A stretch of 64,000 nt of DNA from Zanthoxylum bungeanum (lineage: Eukaryota; Streptophyta; Magnoliopsida; Sapindales; Rutaceae), in the NCBI GenBank assembly GCA_019454045.1, contig SKCR01038117.1:186001-250000 (forward strand), in the 5' to 3' direction. A model generated the notes under the pieces. That model worked only from the letters and a program-made list of their open reading frames with translations. It had not been told where the DNA came from and did not search any database. Below are positions 34,179 to 45,283 of the stretch, piece by piece. Position 1 is the first letter of the stretch. Each line of letters opens with the position of its first letter. The position numbers were made by a program, and so were the translations under genes.

Positions 34179-35671
34179 ACTGCCTCCTTTGCTGCTTCAG
34201 ATGCAGCGATGTACTCCGCTTCTGTTGTTGAATCGGCAACAGTATCTTGCTTGGAAGATTTCCAGCTCACTGCTCCGTTATTCAAGCAAAAAATGTACCC
34301 GGATTGCGACTTGTAGTCATCCTTGTCGGTTTGGAAACTTGCATCGGTATACCCAGATACCGCAAGTTCTCCACCTCCATAAATTAAGAAAGCATCCTTA
34401 GTTCGTTTAAGATACTTAAGGATATTCTTAACTGCTATCCAGTGACCTTCACCTGGATCGGCCTGATAGCGACTGCACATGCTCAAAGCATATGAGACAT
34501 CAGGTCGTGTACATATCATGGCATACATGATCGATCCGACTGCCGAGGCGAACGGTATCCGACTCATGTGGTCTCTCTCTTCCTGAGTCTTAGGACACAT
34601 GTCCTTAGACAGAGAGGTACCACGTACCATTGGAACCAATCCCCTCTTGGATTGTTCCATGTTGAATCTCTTCAACACTTTATCAATGTATGTACTCTGG
34701 GAGAGTCCAAGCAGCTTTCTAGATCTATCCCTGTAGATCTTTATTCCAAGAATAAAGGCTGCTTCTCCCAGATCTTTCATGGAGAATTTTAATGAAAGCC
34801 AAGCTTTCACCGACGTTAGCATGGGAATGTCATTGCCTATAAGCAATACGTCGTCGACATAAAGGACAATAAAAGTAAGTGCTCTCCCACTAACCTTCTT
34901 GTATACACAAGGGTCATCTGCGTTTTGCACGAAATCATATTCCTTTATGATCTCATCAAAACGCTGATTCCATGACCGTGATGCTTGCTTCAATCCATAA
35001 ATGGATCGATTTAACTTGCAAACCTTGTTTGCAAGTCTAGGTACGATAAAACCGTCAGGCTGTTGCATATAAACATCCTCCAAAAGGTTTCCGTTAAGGA
35101 AAGCGGTTTTAACGTCCATTTGCCATATCTCGAAGTCGAAATATGCAGCTATTGCAAGCATTATCCGAATGGATTTAATCATGGCAACGGGTGAGAAGGT
35201 TTCGTCATAATCAATACCATATTGTTGACGATACCCCTTCGCTACAAGCCTAGCCTTGTACGTTTGTACGTTGCCATCCATGTCGGTCTTCTTCTTGAAG
35301 ATCCATCTGCATCCAATAGGCTTTACCCCTTCTGGTGCATCAACCAGTGTCCAAACTTGGTTGGCGTACATGGAATCCATCTCGGACTTCATGGCTTCTT
35401 GCCATAAAGCGGAATCGATATTTTGTATCGCTTCCTCATACGTAGCCGGCTCATTATCCTCAATAAGATTAATATCTATATGAGGTGAGATCAGGAACCC
35501 ATACCTCTCAGGTACTGTTCTGACTCTCTCCGACCTACGCGGTCCTTGTGTATGTGAAGTTTGTGGTACAGACTCATCCCGGATGGTCTGTTCTTGTTCC
35601 GTCGTTGATTCATTGCCAGGAACAGTATCACTACGATCTTCATCGAGTTCTACTTTCCTCCCACTTACCAC
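34142..35671 (-). CDS. Element D reverse transcriptase and RNase H, 509-codon open frame
   Basis: The longest open frame of the window. After an integrase tail with RRSERVRTVPERYGFL comes the RVT_2-type copia RT: WRIFKKK-like strand (CRWIFKKKTD), LVAKGYRQQYGIDYDETF, WQMDVKTAFLNG with the first catalytic Asp, CKLNRSIYGLKQASR, and the active site FIVLYVDDVLLIGND. RNase H follows with SGYTDASFQTDKDDYKSQSG and STTEAEYIAASEA. All catalytic residues visible here are kept. The stop after FLIGLGE comes from the small frame slip at 34142-34150, so the native protein would continue into 33873-34178. The ATG at 35671 is internal to the polyprotein, not a natural start. Confidence 0.88.
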   Translation of the reverse strand: MVSGRKVELDEDRSDTVPGNESTTEQEQTIRDESVPQTSHTQGPRRSERVRTVPERYGFLISPHIDINLIEDNEPATYEEAIQNIDSALWQEAMKSEMDSMYANQVWTLVDAPEGVKPIGCRWIFKKKTDMDGNVQTYKARLVAKGYRQQYGIDYDETFSPVAMIKSIRIMLAIAAYFDFEIWQMDVKTAFLNGNLLEDVYMQQPDGFIVPRLANKVCKLNRSIYGLKQASRSWNQRFDEIIKEYDFVQNADDPCVYKKVSGRALTFIVLYVDDVLLIGNDIPMLTSVKAWLSLKFSMKDLGEAAFILGIKIYRDRSRKLLGLSQSTYIDKVLKRFNMEQSKRGLVPMVRGTSLSKDMCPKTQEERDHMSRIPFASAVGSIMYAMICTRPDVSYALSMCSRYQADPGEGHWIAVKNILKYLKRTKDAFLIYGGGELAVSGYTDASFQTDKDDYKSQSGYIFCLNNGAVSWKSSKQDTVADSTTEAEYIAASEAAKEAVWIRKFLIGLGE

Positions 35672-35908
35672 TGCATTTAGGAATTCCTTCTCAAGGAAAA
35701 CCGCATGTAGAGCAACAAATACTTTGTTCTCTTGTGGGTAATAGAAGTAATATCCTTTGGTTTCCCTAGGATATCCAACGAAAAGGCATTTATCAGATTG
35801 GGTTCAAGTTTGGTGCCTTCCAAACGTTTAACATATGCCCAGCATCCCCAAATCTTTAGGAAAGAGAAACCTGGTTTCCTTCCTGTCCATATCTCATATG
35901 GGGTCTGT

Positions 35909-36526
35909 TCAACAGACTTCGACGGTACTCTTATTCAAAATAAGTATAGCACTGTTTAATGCGTATCCCCAGAAGGATATTGGTAGCTCAGTGCGACTCA
36001 TCATTGACCTCACCATGTCCAACAAGGTGCGGTTTCTCCGTTCGGACACACCGTTTAATTGTGGTGTTCCAGGAGGAGTCCACTGTGAAAGAATACCATA
36101 TTCTTTCAAGTAATCTTGAAACTCATAACTTAAGTATTCGCCACCACGGTCTGACCGTAATGTCTTAATACTCATCCCTGTTTGTTTCTCCACTTCGTGT
36201 CGAAACTCTTTGAATTTCTCAAAAGTTTCCGACTTGTGTCTCATAAGATACACATAACCGTAACGAGATGCATCATCTGTAAAGGTTACGAAGTAGTGAA
36301 ATCCACCTCTAGCCTGGCTAGACATGGGCCCGCATACGTCAGTATGAACGAGAGCTAACAGTTCTGTGGCACGTTCACCTTTACCGCTAAAAGGTGATTT
36401 AGGCATTTTGCCTAAAAGACAAGATTCGCAGACGTCATATGAATTGGGATCAAATTCGTCCAAGTACCCACTCTTGAAAGTGTGGATATGCGAGTCTTGT
36501 TGATGTGTCCTAGACGACAATGCCAC
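35909..36526 (-). pseudogene. Element D integrase (frameshifted at both ends)
   Basis: Holds the second half of the H-H-C-C zinc finger (CESCLLGKM), the catalytic Asp in VHTDVCGPM, the second in LRSDRGGEYLS, and the Glu in LNGVSERRNRTLLDM, so the DD(35)E set is intact. The first zinc histidines (WHCRLGHINK) are in the preceding frame; a single T missing from a run near 36472, compared with A, causes the break. A one-base insertion near 35940 shifts the C-terminal part. Both breaks are 1-nt indels and could be sequencing errors. Confidence 0.85.
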
Positions 36527-37827
36527 ATATAAGCTTCATCTTTTAGATTACTCCTTTTGAGCCTTTTGTTTGTCATTTTAGGAGATTCATTTATATTCAA
36601 AATATAAAGACCGTTATTTGCAACAGCTGTGCAAATTTCTGTATCATTTTTATATAAATAACACCCTGTGTTCCTGAATACAAAAGTGTAACCCTGCTGG
36701 GTTAACAAGGATACAGATATAATATTCCTAGTTAAACTAGGCACAAAATAACAGTTCAAAAGTTTAAGTTCATGCCCTGAGGGCAGTACTAAAACAAAAG
36801 TCCCTACGGCCAAAACAGCAACTGGTGTTCCGTTTCCGACCCGTAGATCCATCTCCCCTGATGCCAGCACCCTGCTATCATGCAGATCCTGCACATCAGT
36901 ACAAATATGAGCACCACAACCAGAATCAAAAATCCAATTTTTAAAACTAGAAGTATTCATATTTATCTCAATAACAAACATACCAGAGGCAATGGCCTTG
37001 CCAGCCTTGATATCCTCCCTCTGCACAATGCTCATTCGGCAGTCACGTTTCCAGTGACCCCTCTTGCCGCAGTTGAGGCAGATGTCGCGAGATTTGTCCT
37101 TTGGCTTCCTAGAAGCCACTGTCAACTTGCCTTTACCCTTCTTCTTGAACTTCTTCTTCCTTGCACCTCCAATTGCCTTGGGGCCACCCTTTGGCGCATG
37201 AGAGGTCAATGCAAAATGCGCCTCGCGCTTGCTCCCCTTTAGGAGTTCCCTTTCGGACTCCTTCAGCACAGACAACAACTCTCCAAGAGTGTCGTCAGTA
37301 TCCATCAACTTGTAGTTGACTATGATTTGTTTCCAAGTATCAGGAAGTGACTGCAAGATCATATCTATAGTCAGATCAGCCTCCAAGACTATTCCCATAT
37401 TGGCCAACTCATCAATATCGGCAATCATTTGAGCCCCGTGGGCTTCAACTGATGCGCCGTCTGTCATCCGGGAGCGGAAGAGTTTCCTTACTAGCTCGTA
37501 CCTCTTCATCCGCTTATTGGTGCGGTGAAGATCACGCAATCTTGCCATCATGTTATAGGGATCCAAATCCCTATTCTGGCGTCTGAAATGCTGAGTCATT
37601 GCAGCTAGCATAACTGACTGAGCTTGGTCACAATCATCACTATGAGTTTTCCATAACTCTAGCTCCAGTGGCTCAGTGGGTTTAGGCGGGAGAGGTCTCT
37701 GAATAGTATACAGTATCCTCTCAGCCCCAAGCACTATCTTGAGGTTCATTTCCCAGTCGGCAAAGTTTGTCCCTTTGAAGACATTATCGCCCATGATTAT
37801 GTCGCGGATATTACCTTTGCCAGTCAT
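36412..37827 (-). CDS. Element D gag and protease, 471-codon open frame
   Basis: Starts MTGKGNIRDIIMGDNVFKG at 37827. The first ~240 residues are a UBN2/Retrotran_gag-type copia gag (NFADWEMNLKIVLGAE, SVMLAAMTQHFRRQN, ILQSLPDTWKQIIVNY). A basic stretch and the zinc knuckle CLNCGKRGHWKRDC (CX2CX4HX4C) follow near residue 250. The protease active site WIFDSGCGAHIC is near residue 295, and the frame ends in the integrase zinc finger (WHCRLGHINKTRIST) where the frameshift occurs. All diagnostic residues are present. It is the first and best preserved product of the element. Confidence 0.9.
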   Translation of the reverse strand: MTGKGNIRDIIMGDNVFKGTNFADWEMNLKIVLGAERILYTIQRPLPPKPTEPLELELWKTHSDDCDQAQSVMLAAMTQHFRRQNRDLDPYNMMARLRDLHRTNKRMKRYELVRKLFRSRMTDGASVEAHGAQMIADIDELANMGIVLEADLTIDMILQSLPDTWKQIIVNYKLMDTDDTLGELLSVLKESERELLKGSKREAHFALTSHAPKGGPKAIGGARKKKFKKKGKGKLTVASRKPKDKSRDICLNCGKRGHWKRDCRMSIVQREDIKAGKAIASGMFVIEINMNTSSFKNWIFDSGCGAHICTDVQDLHDSRVLASGEMDLRVGNGTPVAVLAVGTFVLVLPSGHELKLLNCYFVPSLTRNIISVSLLTQQGYTFVFRNTGCYLYKNDTEICTAVANNGLYILNINESPKMTNKRLKRSNLKDEAYMWHCRLGHINKTRISTLSRVGTWTNLIPIHMTSANLVF

Positions 37828-40304
37828 CTTGACAACTATAGTCCAACTATAAAGTCAACGATGTTATGGGTACAGTCAAACTGTTACATATAAAAATAAC
37901 AATATATTAGTCCAACTAATTATTTAAAATATTGACGAAATAATTTTGAAAGACGCGTAAGGCTAAATATCTGAATGAAATTGCAAATTCAATAATAGCC
38001 TCCCACTATTTTCTTCAAGTTTCTAACCCTCTGTAGACAACTCGGGAAATCGAATTTCCTAGTGGGCTAGGATCCCGTTAAATAACACACAACCTTGACT
38101 TTGGCCAACAAGTTGTATGATATTTAACTAGGTAGATCTCGAAGATCAATTGGATCCCATCCAATTCCTAGATCCGGTAGGTGGACATCCAAGTCCGAAA
38201 CATATATATCTAATACATATGTCAATGTATCTAATACATTTTCCTAACCATTTCCTCTGAATCAACTAAGCCTTGGCTTTGGCACAACAAACCTAATGAT
38301 TCCAGTTAAGCGGGACCCATTGACAAGGAAAATTTCGTAATCAATGTCGATGGACAAGAAGTGATCTTGACTTTGGCCAACAAATCACAACTTGGACAGG
38401 ACACCGATGTGGAACAAAACTCTCATGATTCAAACACATCCTCATTGACAAAGGTCTTGACTTTGGCCAACAAACCAATGCCAATTTCGGATCTTGAAAA
38501 GAATCATTCAACGGAAGGAAAATCGCTTAATATTGTTTGAGGGATTTTTGCGTAATTGGCAACCAATTAATTTATCTTTGTTAGGTCTCATCATCATACA
38601 CCCTTAAGCATGCTTCTAAAACATCATAAAGCGCGTAAAGTAAAGTAATAGTGATATGCGGATGGATATATAAACAACTTGTTCCTAGAACAATCACTCC
38701 CTTTCCTCTCCCCGTTAGCACTATTCTACTTCTACCCAATTACATAATACAATAAGAGAAACCTCATTTACATTGAGGGGAATTAGGTGAGAAGAGAATA
38801 CAAAGAGATAAAGAGATAAGGCTGGACACGCAGGTCCAATTTATAAATTCCAAATTTACAATAATTTCTAAAATTACCCTTCCCTTCTAATATCCATCCG
38901 ATATACACTATTCATTCATCACATACATATATATTCAAACAAGACATGCTTTTACAACCAATCTAATCCAATTAATTAGTCTTTGTTAAAGTGATCATCC
39001 AATGTTCAAACAACGGTTTGATTTTGCGCGAGTCCAACTCGATTGAGAATAAGTACACAAGGTACGAATTCGCGAATTATATCGAACTACTTATTAAATC
39101 TAATTTAATTCGTATTCAATACTAATTCAATTATTTAATTCCAAATTAAATGTTTACACTTTAATGTGCTTTAAAGACTTAGATTCTAAATCCAATTCTA
39201 TTGGGTCTCAAAGCCCAACTAACATCCAATGTTTAATTTAATTCAAGTCAAATGGGCTTTCAATTGATTTATTAAGGCTTGGGCTTTGGTCAATGTGGGT
39301 CATACCCAATTACCAAGCCCAAATAAGGAATCACCCTTAAGTGCCATAAAACCAATTTCAAGCCCATAAGGCCCAATTAAATTATTAAAGCCCATTATAT
39401 TATATTTGGACTTAATGGAGTGATTTAGGCCCAAATTGGATCCAATCCATTTGGCCCAAATCTACTTGGTCCAACCAAGCCCATTATGCCCAAATACAAT
39501 ATTAAAAGCCCAATTCACCAATTAAGCCCATTAATTAAATTTTAATATTCCAAACATTAAAGTCCAATTAATTAAAGTGTAATACCAAGATTAATATATT
39601 AAACCAAATATTCAAAAATACCCATTTAATTTATTAATCATGTATTGTTCAAAATAAATGTCCAACATTAATTTTAACAAAAAATCAACTCCTTTACATG
39701 TCTTTGTACATTCGGCCAAGGTGAGTTTTTTGTGTCGATTTGTTTTTCAATCCGATTGAATTACTAATCTACGTCCGTACACGTTCTAAGTCATCCAATG
39801 ATCTTAAACACAAAAATTCAATCCACTCCAAGTAGCAACACATTCGGCCAAGGCATGGATTTGGGGAAAAATCATCCAATGCATTTTTCATGAAATTGAT
39901 TCCATATAACATCATGTTATACACATGCAAGCATACTTATTAATCAAATTTCATAAGAACATGCTTATATCAATTTCATCATGCCATTCGGCCAAGGTGA
40001 AGATATTGGGGAAAAATCATCCAATGCATTTTTCATAAAATTGATTCCATGTAATATCATTCTATATACATGCAAGCATACTTATTCATCAAATTTCACA
40101 AGAACATGCTTCAATCAATTTATCACACACCATTCGGCCAAGGTTAAAATTTGGGGAAAACATCCAATGCATTTTTCATAAAATTGATTTCATATAATGT
40201 CATTTAACATACATATAAGCATACTCATTCATCAAATTTCACAAGAACATGCTTCAATCAATTTTAACCAAATTTTAACCTAAAGTATTTCATGCTTAAA
40301 CCTA
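37828..40304 (-). other. Element D long 5' leader
   Basis: A 2.5-kb untranslated region. It contains four copies of an 18-nt motif CTTGACTTTGGCCAACAA (plus-strand reading; 38094, 38271 variant, 38366, 38456), a dense cluster of GCCCAA/GGCCCA words at about 39180-39560, and a tandem array at 39842-40261. A has the same architecture, and BARE-1-type elements are known for long leaders. No ORF of note. Confidence 0.75.
39842..40261. repeat. ~145-bp tandem array in the D leader
   Basis: Three units beginning CATTCGGCCAAGG (39842, 39983, 40131), each containing TTTGGGGAAAA, CATCCAATGCATTTTTCAT and AGAACATGCTT. A single related partial unit starts near 39709. A lacks the array, so it arose in the D family. 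Confidence 0.75.
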
Positions 40305-40318
40305 GCTCAATGATACCA
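40305..40318 (-). other. Element D primer-binding site (variant)
   Basis: Minus strand TGGTATCATTGAGC directly after the 5' LTR and one extra base. The first eight bases match the initiator-Met PBS TGGTATCAGAGC used by A, then two extra T follow before GAGC. Confidence 0.7.
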
Positions 40319-40319
40319 T

Positions 40320-42284
40320 TGTTGGTTTCTATAATATGTCCCAAACAAAGATTAAGCATGTGAAATACTATAAAGAATATATATATAACATGAAGTATGG
40401 CGGAATCATACTTACAATGCCTTGTGATGAAGAAGATGATCAAATGGTAGAAGCTCCAAGTGGTGGAAGATTCGGCCAAGAGGAGGAAGAAGACTTGAAG
40501 CTCCAAGCTTTTGTATTCCAAGCTCTTTGATGGTTTCCCTATCACCTCTTTTGATCCCTTGCTTGTGCTAGCAAAAATGGAGAATAGAAGATCAAATCTT
40601 CCTTGCCCTTGTCAATGGAGTTCTCGGCAATTTGAGAAAGAGAATTTTTTGGTAAAGTCTTAATTGATTGATCTTTTGTTTTACCAAAAATCAATTTATA
40701 TTTATGTTATAATTTATTAAATTAATAATAAATCTATGACATAAACCATGCAATGGCTTAGAGTGTCAAACACTCAAACTCCATGCAAAGCCTTTGAGTG
40801 AAATGCACACTATCACCATGCAATGCCTTAGAGTGTTTTGTACACTATTAACATGCAATGCCTTATCAATAAAATAATGCATATAATGACAAGTGTCATG
40901 TGGGCCCCACACGTTTCCCAATGAAAGTGGGCCCACGTCCACTCACGCGTTCGGGTTCGATATTTCCGAAATACCGAGCTAGCGTCGCGACGTTAATTAA
41001 ATCGGATTTAAATAAATAATCGCTCCTAGCGAAATTATTATTTACGTCGCTTACGAATTAATTCTAAATTAACTCGTATGCCCGAATTAAAATCTAATTT
41101 TAATTTCGCGTCGAAATCGAATTTCGATTATTATATCGAATATAATAATTTTATGATTAATTCCAATTAATCGTTCTCTCTCTCTAAATAAGGCACTTTA
41201 TCCAAGATAAAGTTTCTCCGCAATTAATCCAAGATTAATTAAGTCCGAATCAAATATCATAGGTGAATCTTCAGGAAGCGACCCAAGAGATCTCCGGATA
41301 TTTGGCAGTAAATACGGTCGTCGGATAATCCGAACACGTACGTACCTCGTACTACGTCTTTACCGATTTACAAGACAAGGTTGGCTTCTAGCAAAGCGCC
41401 ATGCCTACCCAATTCTCCAGAAATATTCTTATAGGAATATAAGATCTGTATCAGGCGTAGTATACCGTAGTATTGCGTACATCGATCCAGTATCGGATGA
41501 TCACATGCTAGGCCTGGGGCTGGAGATGTGTCTGCCCCGTACGAAACATATATCGGACATCAAGCAACTAGTCTCTTTAAATCGGACAATCCTGACCTTG
41601 TCATATTGTCCCGACGGTTGCAACCTTTTATAGAGTACTAGTTCTGTGTCCTGCGTGATCATCACCTCCATATGTCTGAAGCGATACTTCCATCTTGACA
41701 TCACATCCAGTACACTACGATTCTCGATAAACCCAGAAGAGGTGTACACAGAACCGGTTAAGGTCCCCACCACCAAAAAAAGTTTACCGATTGTCGCAAG
41801 TACTAGCGATGTAAGTCTCAGGTTAAGACCATATACACCTACCCTGATGCGGCCTCCCATAGACACGTAGACATACTACCAATGGGATTCCGCGGGGTCT
41901 ATCCAGAGCGAAGCTGTTTTCCGTACCATCGGTAAAACACAACCTCCTATCGCACTTGCATAAGTATCCAATACTTAAATATGAGAACTATGCCGTTGTG
42001 CCCTCACAACGTGCACAAGCGCAATACTAGTCTATTCCGCATTATCGATGTCCAGTCTCGATAATACTACGACTAGGGATATTTAATGATTAACCTTTGG
42101 GGACTGATACTGTCTCATATCATTCTCAGTCCAGGTACTAATCATATGGACTTTCGCCATTTATAAGTCAAAGTAAATAATATTACAAAACGGCAAAAGG
42201 CAATTTCATTATCACATAGTTAATTTTGTACAATAATACAATATCATTTACAAACAGTGACGCTATGGGACATAATGTCTAACA
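40320..42284 (-). repeat. Element D 5' LTR
   Basis: 1965 bp, nearly identical to 31879-33858. It carries shared A/D family segments such as GAAGCGACCCAAGAGATC and TAGTCTATTCCGCATTATCG. Confidence 0.92.
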
Positions 42285-42289
42285 CTAAC

Positions 42290-43660
42290 TACATCATGCT
42301 CAAATACAACGTTTGGGATGAAAACGAAATATATGTAATCTCTCAGGTGTTACGTGGAGTTTGTATCCCGGAGTGCCGACCGTACTACCGTCCATTCATT
42401 CGGCACGGAATTTACGTCCGGTTTCCATCCGATATACCAAAAAGATAACATGCATTCCGTTTATCAGAATTCACATCATGTCTCAACAAAATGACTCTCA
42501 TGAAATAAAAATATATTAGAATAATAAAAGATAAATGAAAAAGAAAATAAATACAAGTGCCCTCAGGTCTAACCTCTTATGTCATCTCTCGGTAGTACGG
42601 TGTACGGTCGTCGGAAGGGTGGATGCTCCGCAACATTTCCGGTTCACGTTCACTCCTCTTGTTCGTTTCTTAGGTTTTGGGTCATCGTTCTCCTCCGTTT
42701 ACGCTGCTTCTTTTTTTCTTAACTCGATTGCTTCCTCTTTCTGGTGTATCTTAGTTACATTTTTGGGGTGTTTTGGCTAACTGTTTTGGGTGTGATTTTC
42801 GTTGGTGTTAGGTGTGGTTTGGGGGTTGTTTTATGTGTGTTTTAATTAGGGCTGATGGTGGCTGACAAAGTGGGGGCATTGTGTTGAAGGGGCGAAGGTG
42901 AGGCAGTTTGTTAATTGTGTTGTGTTTATGGAATGGCGTTGAAGGGCTGTGTTCATGGGCGGTTTGTGAGGCTTATGGGACGTGTAGGGCTGATCAGTTT
43001 GTGAAGGTTTTTTTTGATGAATGAGCTAGAGACGCATGTCTTTGTTAGGGGTTGTTTTATAGAGAAAGGCTAGGGCTTCACCTTGTCTCACAAGAATGGA
43101 TTTGATTTTGTTTGAGCAAGGAAAGTCAAAGATTTGGGGGGGACAAATTTGGTTGAATTAGGAGTCAAATCTTTTAATATTGTTATAATTGATTCTAATT
43201 AGGCATGACATCTTTTTAATTTAGTTTAGATGGAAGTAATCTTGTGTAATTGGTGGGATGAATATCTTAATTAATGAATTAAATATTTGATTGATTTTAA
43301 TGTTTATTTCAATTTGGTATTGATTTTGATTTGTTTTGATTTCACCATTGTTAAATATGTGTTTAAGTGGGCTTGGGCGTGTGGGCCAAGGCTTGGGCGA
43401 ATTGGGCTTAATGTGAGGCTAGCAGCAAAACCAGAATTACCGACACCGTTCGAACGCCTCTTCGAACGCGGCACGACCGCCCGCAATCTGTTTGGAATTC
43501 GAACGTATACACGGACACAGTACGAACGAAAACAGTGAACCTTGTTTATTCTGAATTTCCCCTTCCGATGTCCGTTTTCCGTGACCTCCGTGACTTAAAA
43601 GGTAGTGTCTCCAAATGAGACTCATCATAGGGACTTATGTGCAAAAATGCAGTGCCTACA
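42290..43660 (-). repeat. Element C 3' LTR, part 2
   Basis: Continues from 31878 and matches about 48525-49899. It contains one ~100-bp module (42348-42440), a C/T-rich transcribed section and the TTCGAACG-bearing U3. The TATA region reads GTTTTATAG, shorter than CTATATAAAC in the 5' LTR (complement strand). It ends GTGCCTACA before the PPT. Confidence 0.9.
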
Positions 43661-43680
43661 GTCGCCCCCACTTTGATGGG
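43661..43680 (-). other. Element C polypurine tract
   Basis: Minus strand CCCATCAAAGTGGGGGCGAC before the LTR start TGTAGGCACTG; same tract as E and B. Confidence 0.8.
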
Positions 43681-43839
43681 ACTTGTGTAATGTGTAACAG
43701 TGACAATCCTATCAAAGTTATGCAATGCATTTTCACTTACCTGGCTCGCCAGCTGCCACTTGACTTACCATGTGTTGAGTTGAGTTGATTTGGTGGTGAG
43801 GTGCTACGACCCCTGGTTCATTCCCGAACCGTGCTCCAT

Positions 43840-44160
43840 TTGTAGAGCGCCATTTTCGGCATCTTTTGTGTGTGTGCGCTCCATTTTGGAGCGCCATTTC
43901 CGGCATTTGCTGTGTGTGTTCCATTTTGGAACGCCATTTTCAGCCTTTGCTTTGTGTGCTCCATTTTGGAACGCCATTTTCGGCATCTGTTGTGGGTGCT
44001 CCATTTTGGAGCGCCATTTTCGGCGTCTGTTGTGGGTGCTCCATTTTGGAGCGCCATTTTCGGCATTTGCTGTGTGTGTTCCATTTTGGAACGCCATTTT
44101 CGGCCTTCGCTTTGTGTGCTCCATTTTGGGGTGCCATTTTCGGCATCTGTTGTGGTAGCG
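43840..44160. repeat. Element C 40-bp tandem array
   Basis: Seven to eight units of 40 bp built on GCTCCATTTTGGAGCGCCAT followed by TTTCGGCATCTG. The GCTCCATTTTGGAGC core is a near-perfect inverted repeat. Looser GGTCCATTTCCGAACCGT units continue at 44330-44500. Overlapping ORFs in several frames are repeat read-through. Confidence 0.85.
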
Positions 44161-44509
44161 GTCCATTTCCGAACCGTGTTGTGCGAGAATGTGGCTCATT
44201 TTTGAACCGTTATTTGATGAGATGGTCTTTGCCGCGACAAACCTGCGAACACAAAACAAACATTGCATGTACGTGATATGTATGCATGTATGCATGTATA
44301 TGTATCATATTCCGATGGGTTAGGCCTTCCTTGGTCCATTTCCGAACCGTGCTCCATTTTCAGAGTGCCATTTTCAGCGAGATGAGATGATGGTCCATTT
44401 CGAACCGTGCTCCATTTTCGGAGTGCCCTTTTCGGTGATATGTGATAATGGTCCATTTCCGAACCGTTGCTGATAAGAGAGTGGTCCATTTCCGAACCAT
44501 TACTGATGG

Positions 44510-44860
44510 GCCTCGCCCCCCAGAGTACTATACCCGGCAGAACTAATACTGAACCAATGTGGGCCTCGCCCCCAGAATGCCATACCCGGCAGAACTGATA
44601 CTGATTCTGATGTGGACCTCGGCCCTGAGACTCATCCCCAAAACTGAAACTGATGTGGGCCTCAGCCCCTAAACTGATGCTGATACTGATGTGGGCCTCG
44701 CCCCCAAGCTGATATTGATGTGGGCCTCGGCCCCAAACTGATACTGATGTGGGCCTCGGCCCTGGGACTCATCCCCAAACTGATGCTGATGTGGACTTAA
44801 GCCCCCAAACTGATGCTGATGATGTGGGCCTCGCCCGCAAGCTGATACTGATCCATTTCT
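44510..44860. repeat. Element C array of GTGGGCCTCG units
   Basis: About ten irregular units of ~31-60 bp (GATGTGGGCCTCGCCCCCAA, CTGATACTGAT). It is the complement of the GAGGCCCACATC array in B and related to that of E. Non-coding. Confidence 0.8.
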
Positions 44861-45283
44861 GAAACTGACTGTACTGTTGTTGCTTCCGAAGATTCCCCGT
44901 GTTCTAAACATCACTGAATTTCATAGTACCAGGGTTGAATGCTTTTCTCAAATATACTCATGTTGCAGGTTGGAGGGAGAGACTCAGGCATGTAAACGAA
45001 ATGAACGTATTTATTATCATTTAGGAAATGGTTCGAACAGGTAGACCAAGTCAATGTCTATATTAAAAATGCAGGATCAAATAAACTAGGAGGAACAACT
45101 TCATCATCCGCAGCATTGCCTTCTTTCTTGGCCTACGGTTCTTCACTATCATCCCCTATCTCCATGTAAGAAGCTTGGTGGTTAAGGGTTTGGAGGACAA
45201 GGTTTCGGGTAGGCCAGAGTTGATCATGTAGTTGGGTAGGGGATTTCTGTGTGCGTTGGGTTGTTCTCTTTCTGGGTCAGGTA

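Larger units (their letters stand above)
31879..42284 (-). mobile_element. Element D: Ty1/copia retrotransposon (BARE-1/Angela-like), nearly intact
   Basis: A 10,406-bp minus-strand element TGTTGGTTTCT..GTCTAACA with perfect TSD CTAAC (31874-31878 and 42285-42289). LTRs of 1980 and 1965 bp differ by a few substitutions and short indels. The interior has PBS, a 2.5-kb leader, gag-PR-INT-RT-RH in copia order and PPT. Coding is interrupted by only a few 1-2 nt frame changes. As the innermost member of the stack it must be the most recent insertion among F, A, B, C and D. Confidence 0.92.

Noticed and set aside
43790..44295. ORFs up to 163 codons around the 40-bp array
   Set aside because: Open in several overlapping frames on both strands because the 40-bp unit lacks stops; not protein-coding.
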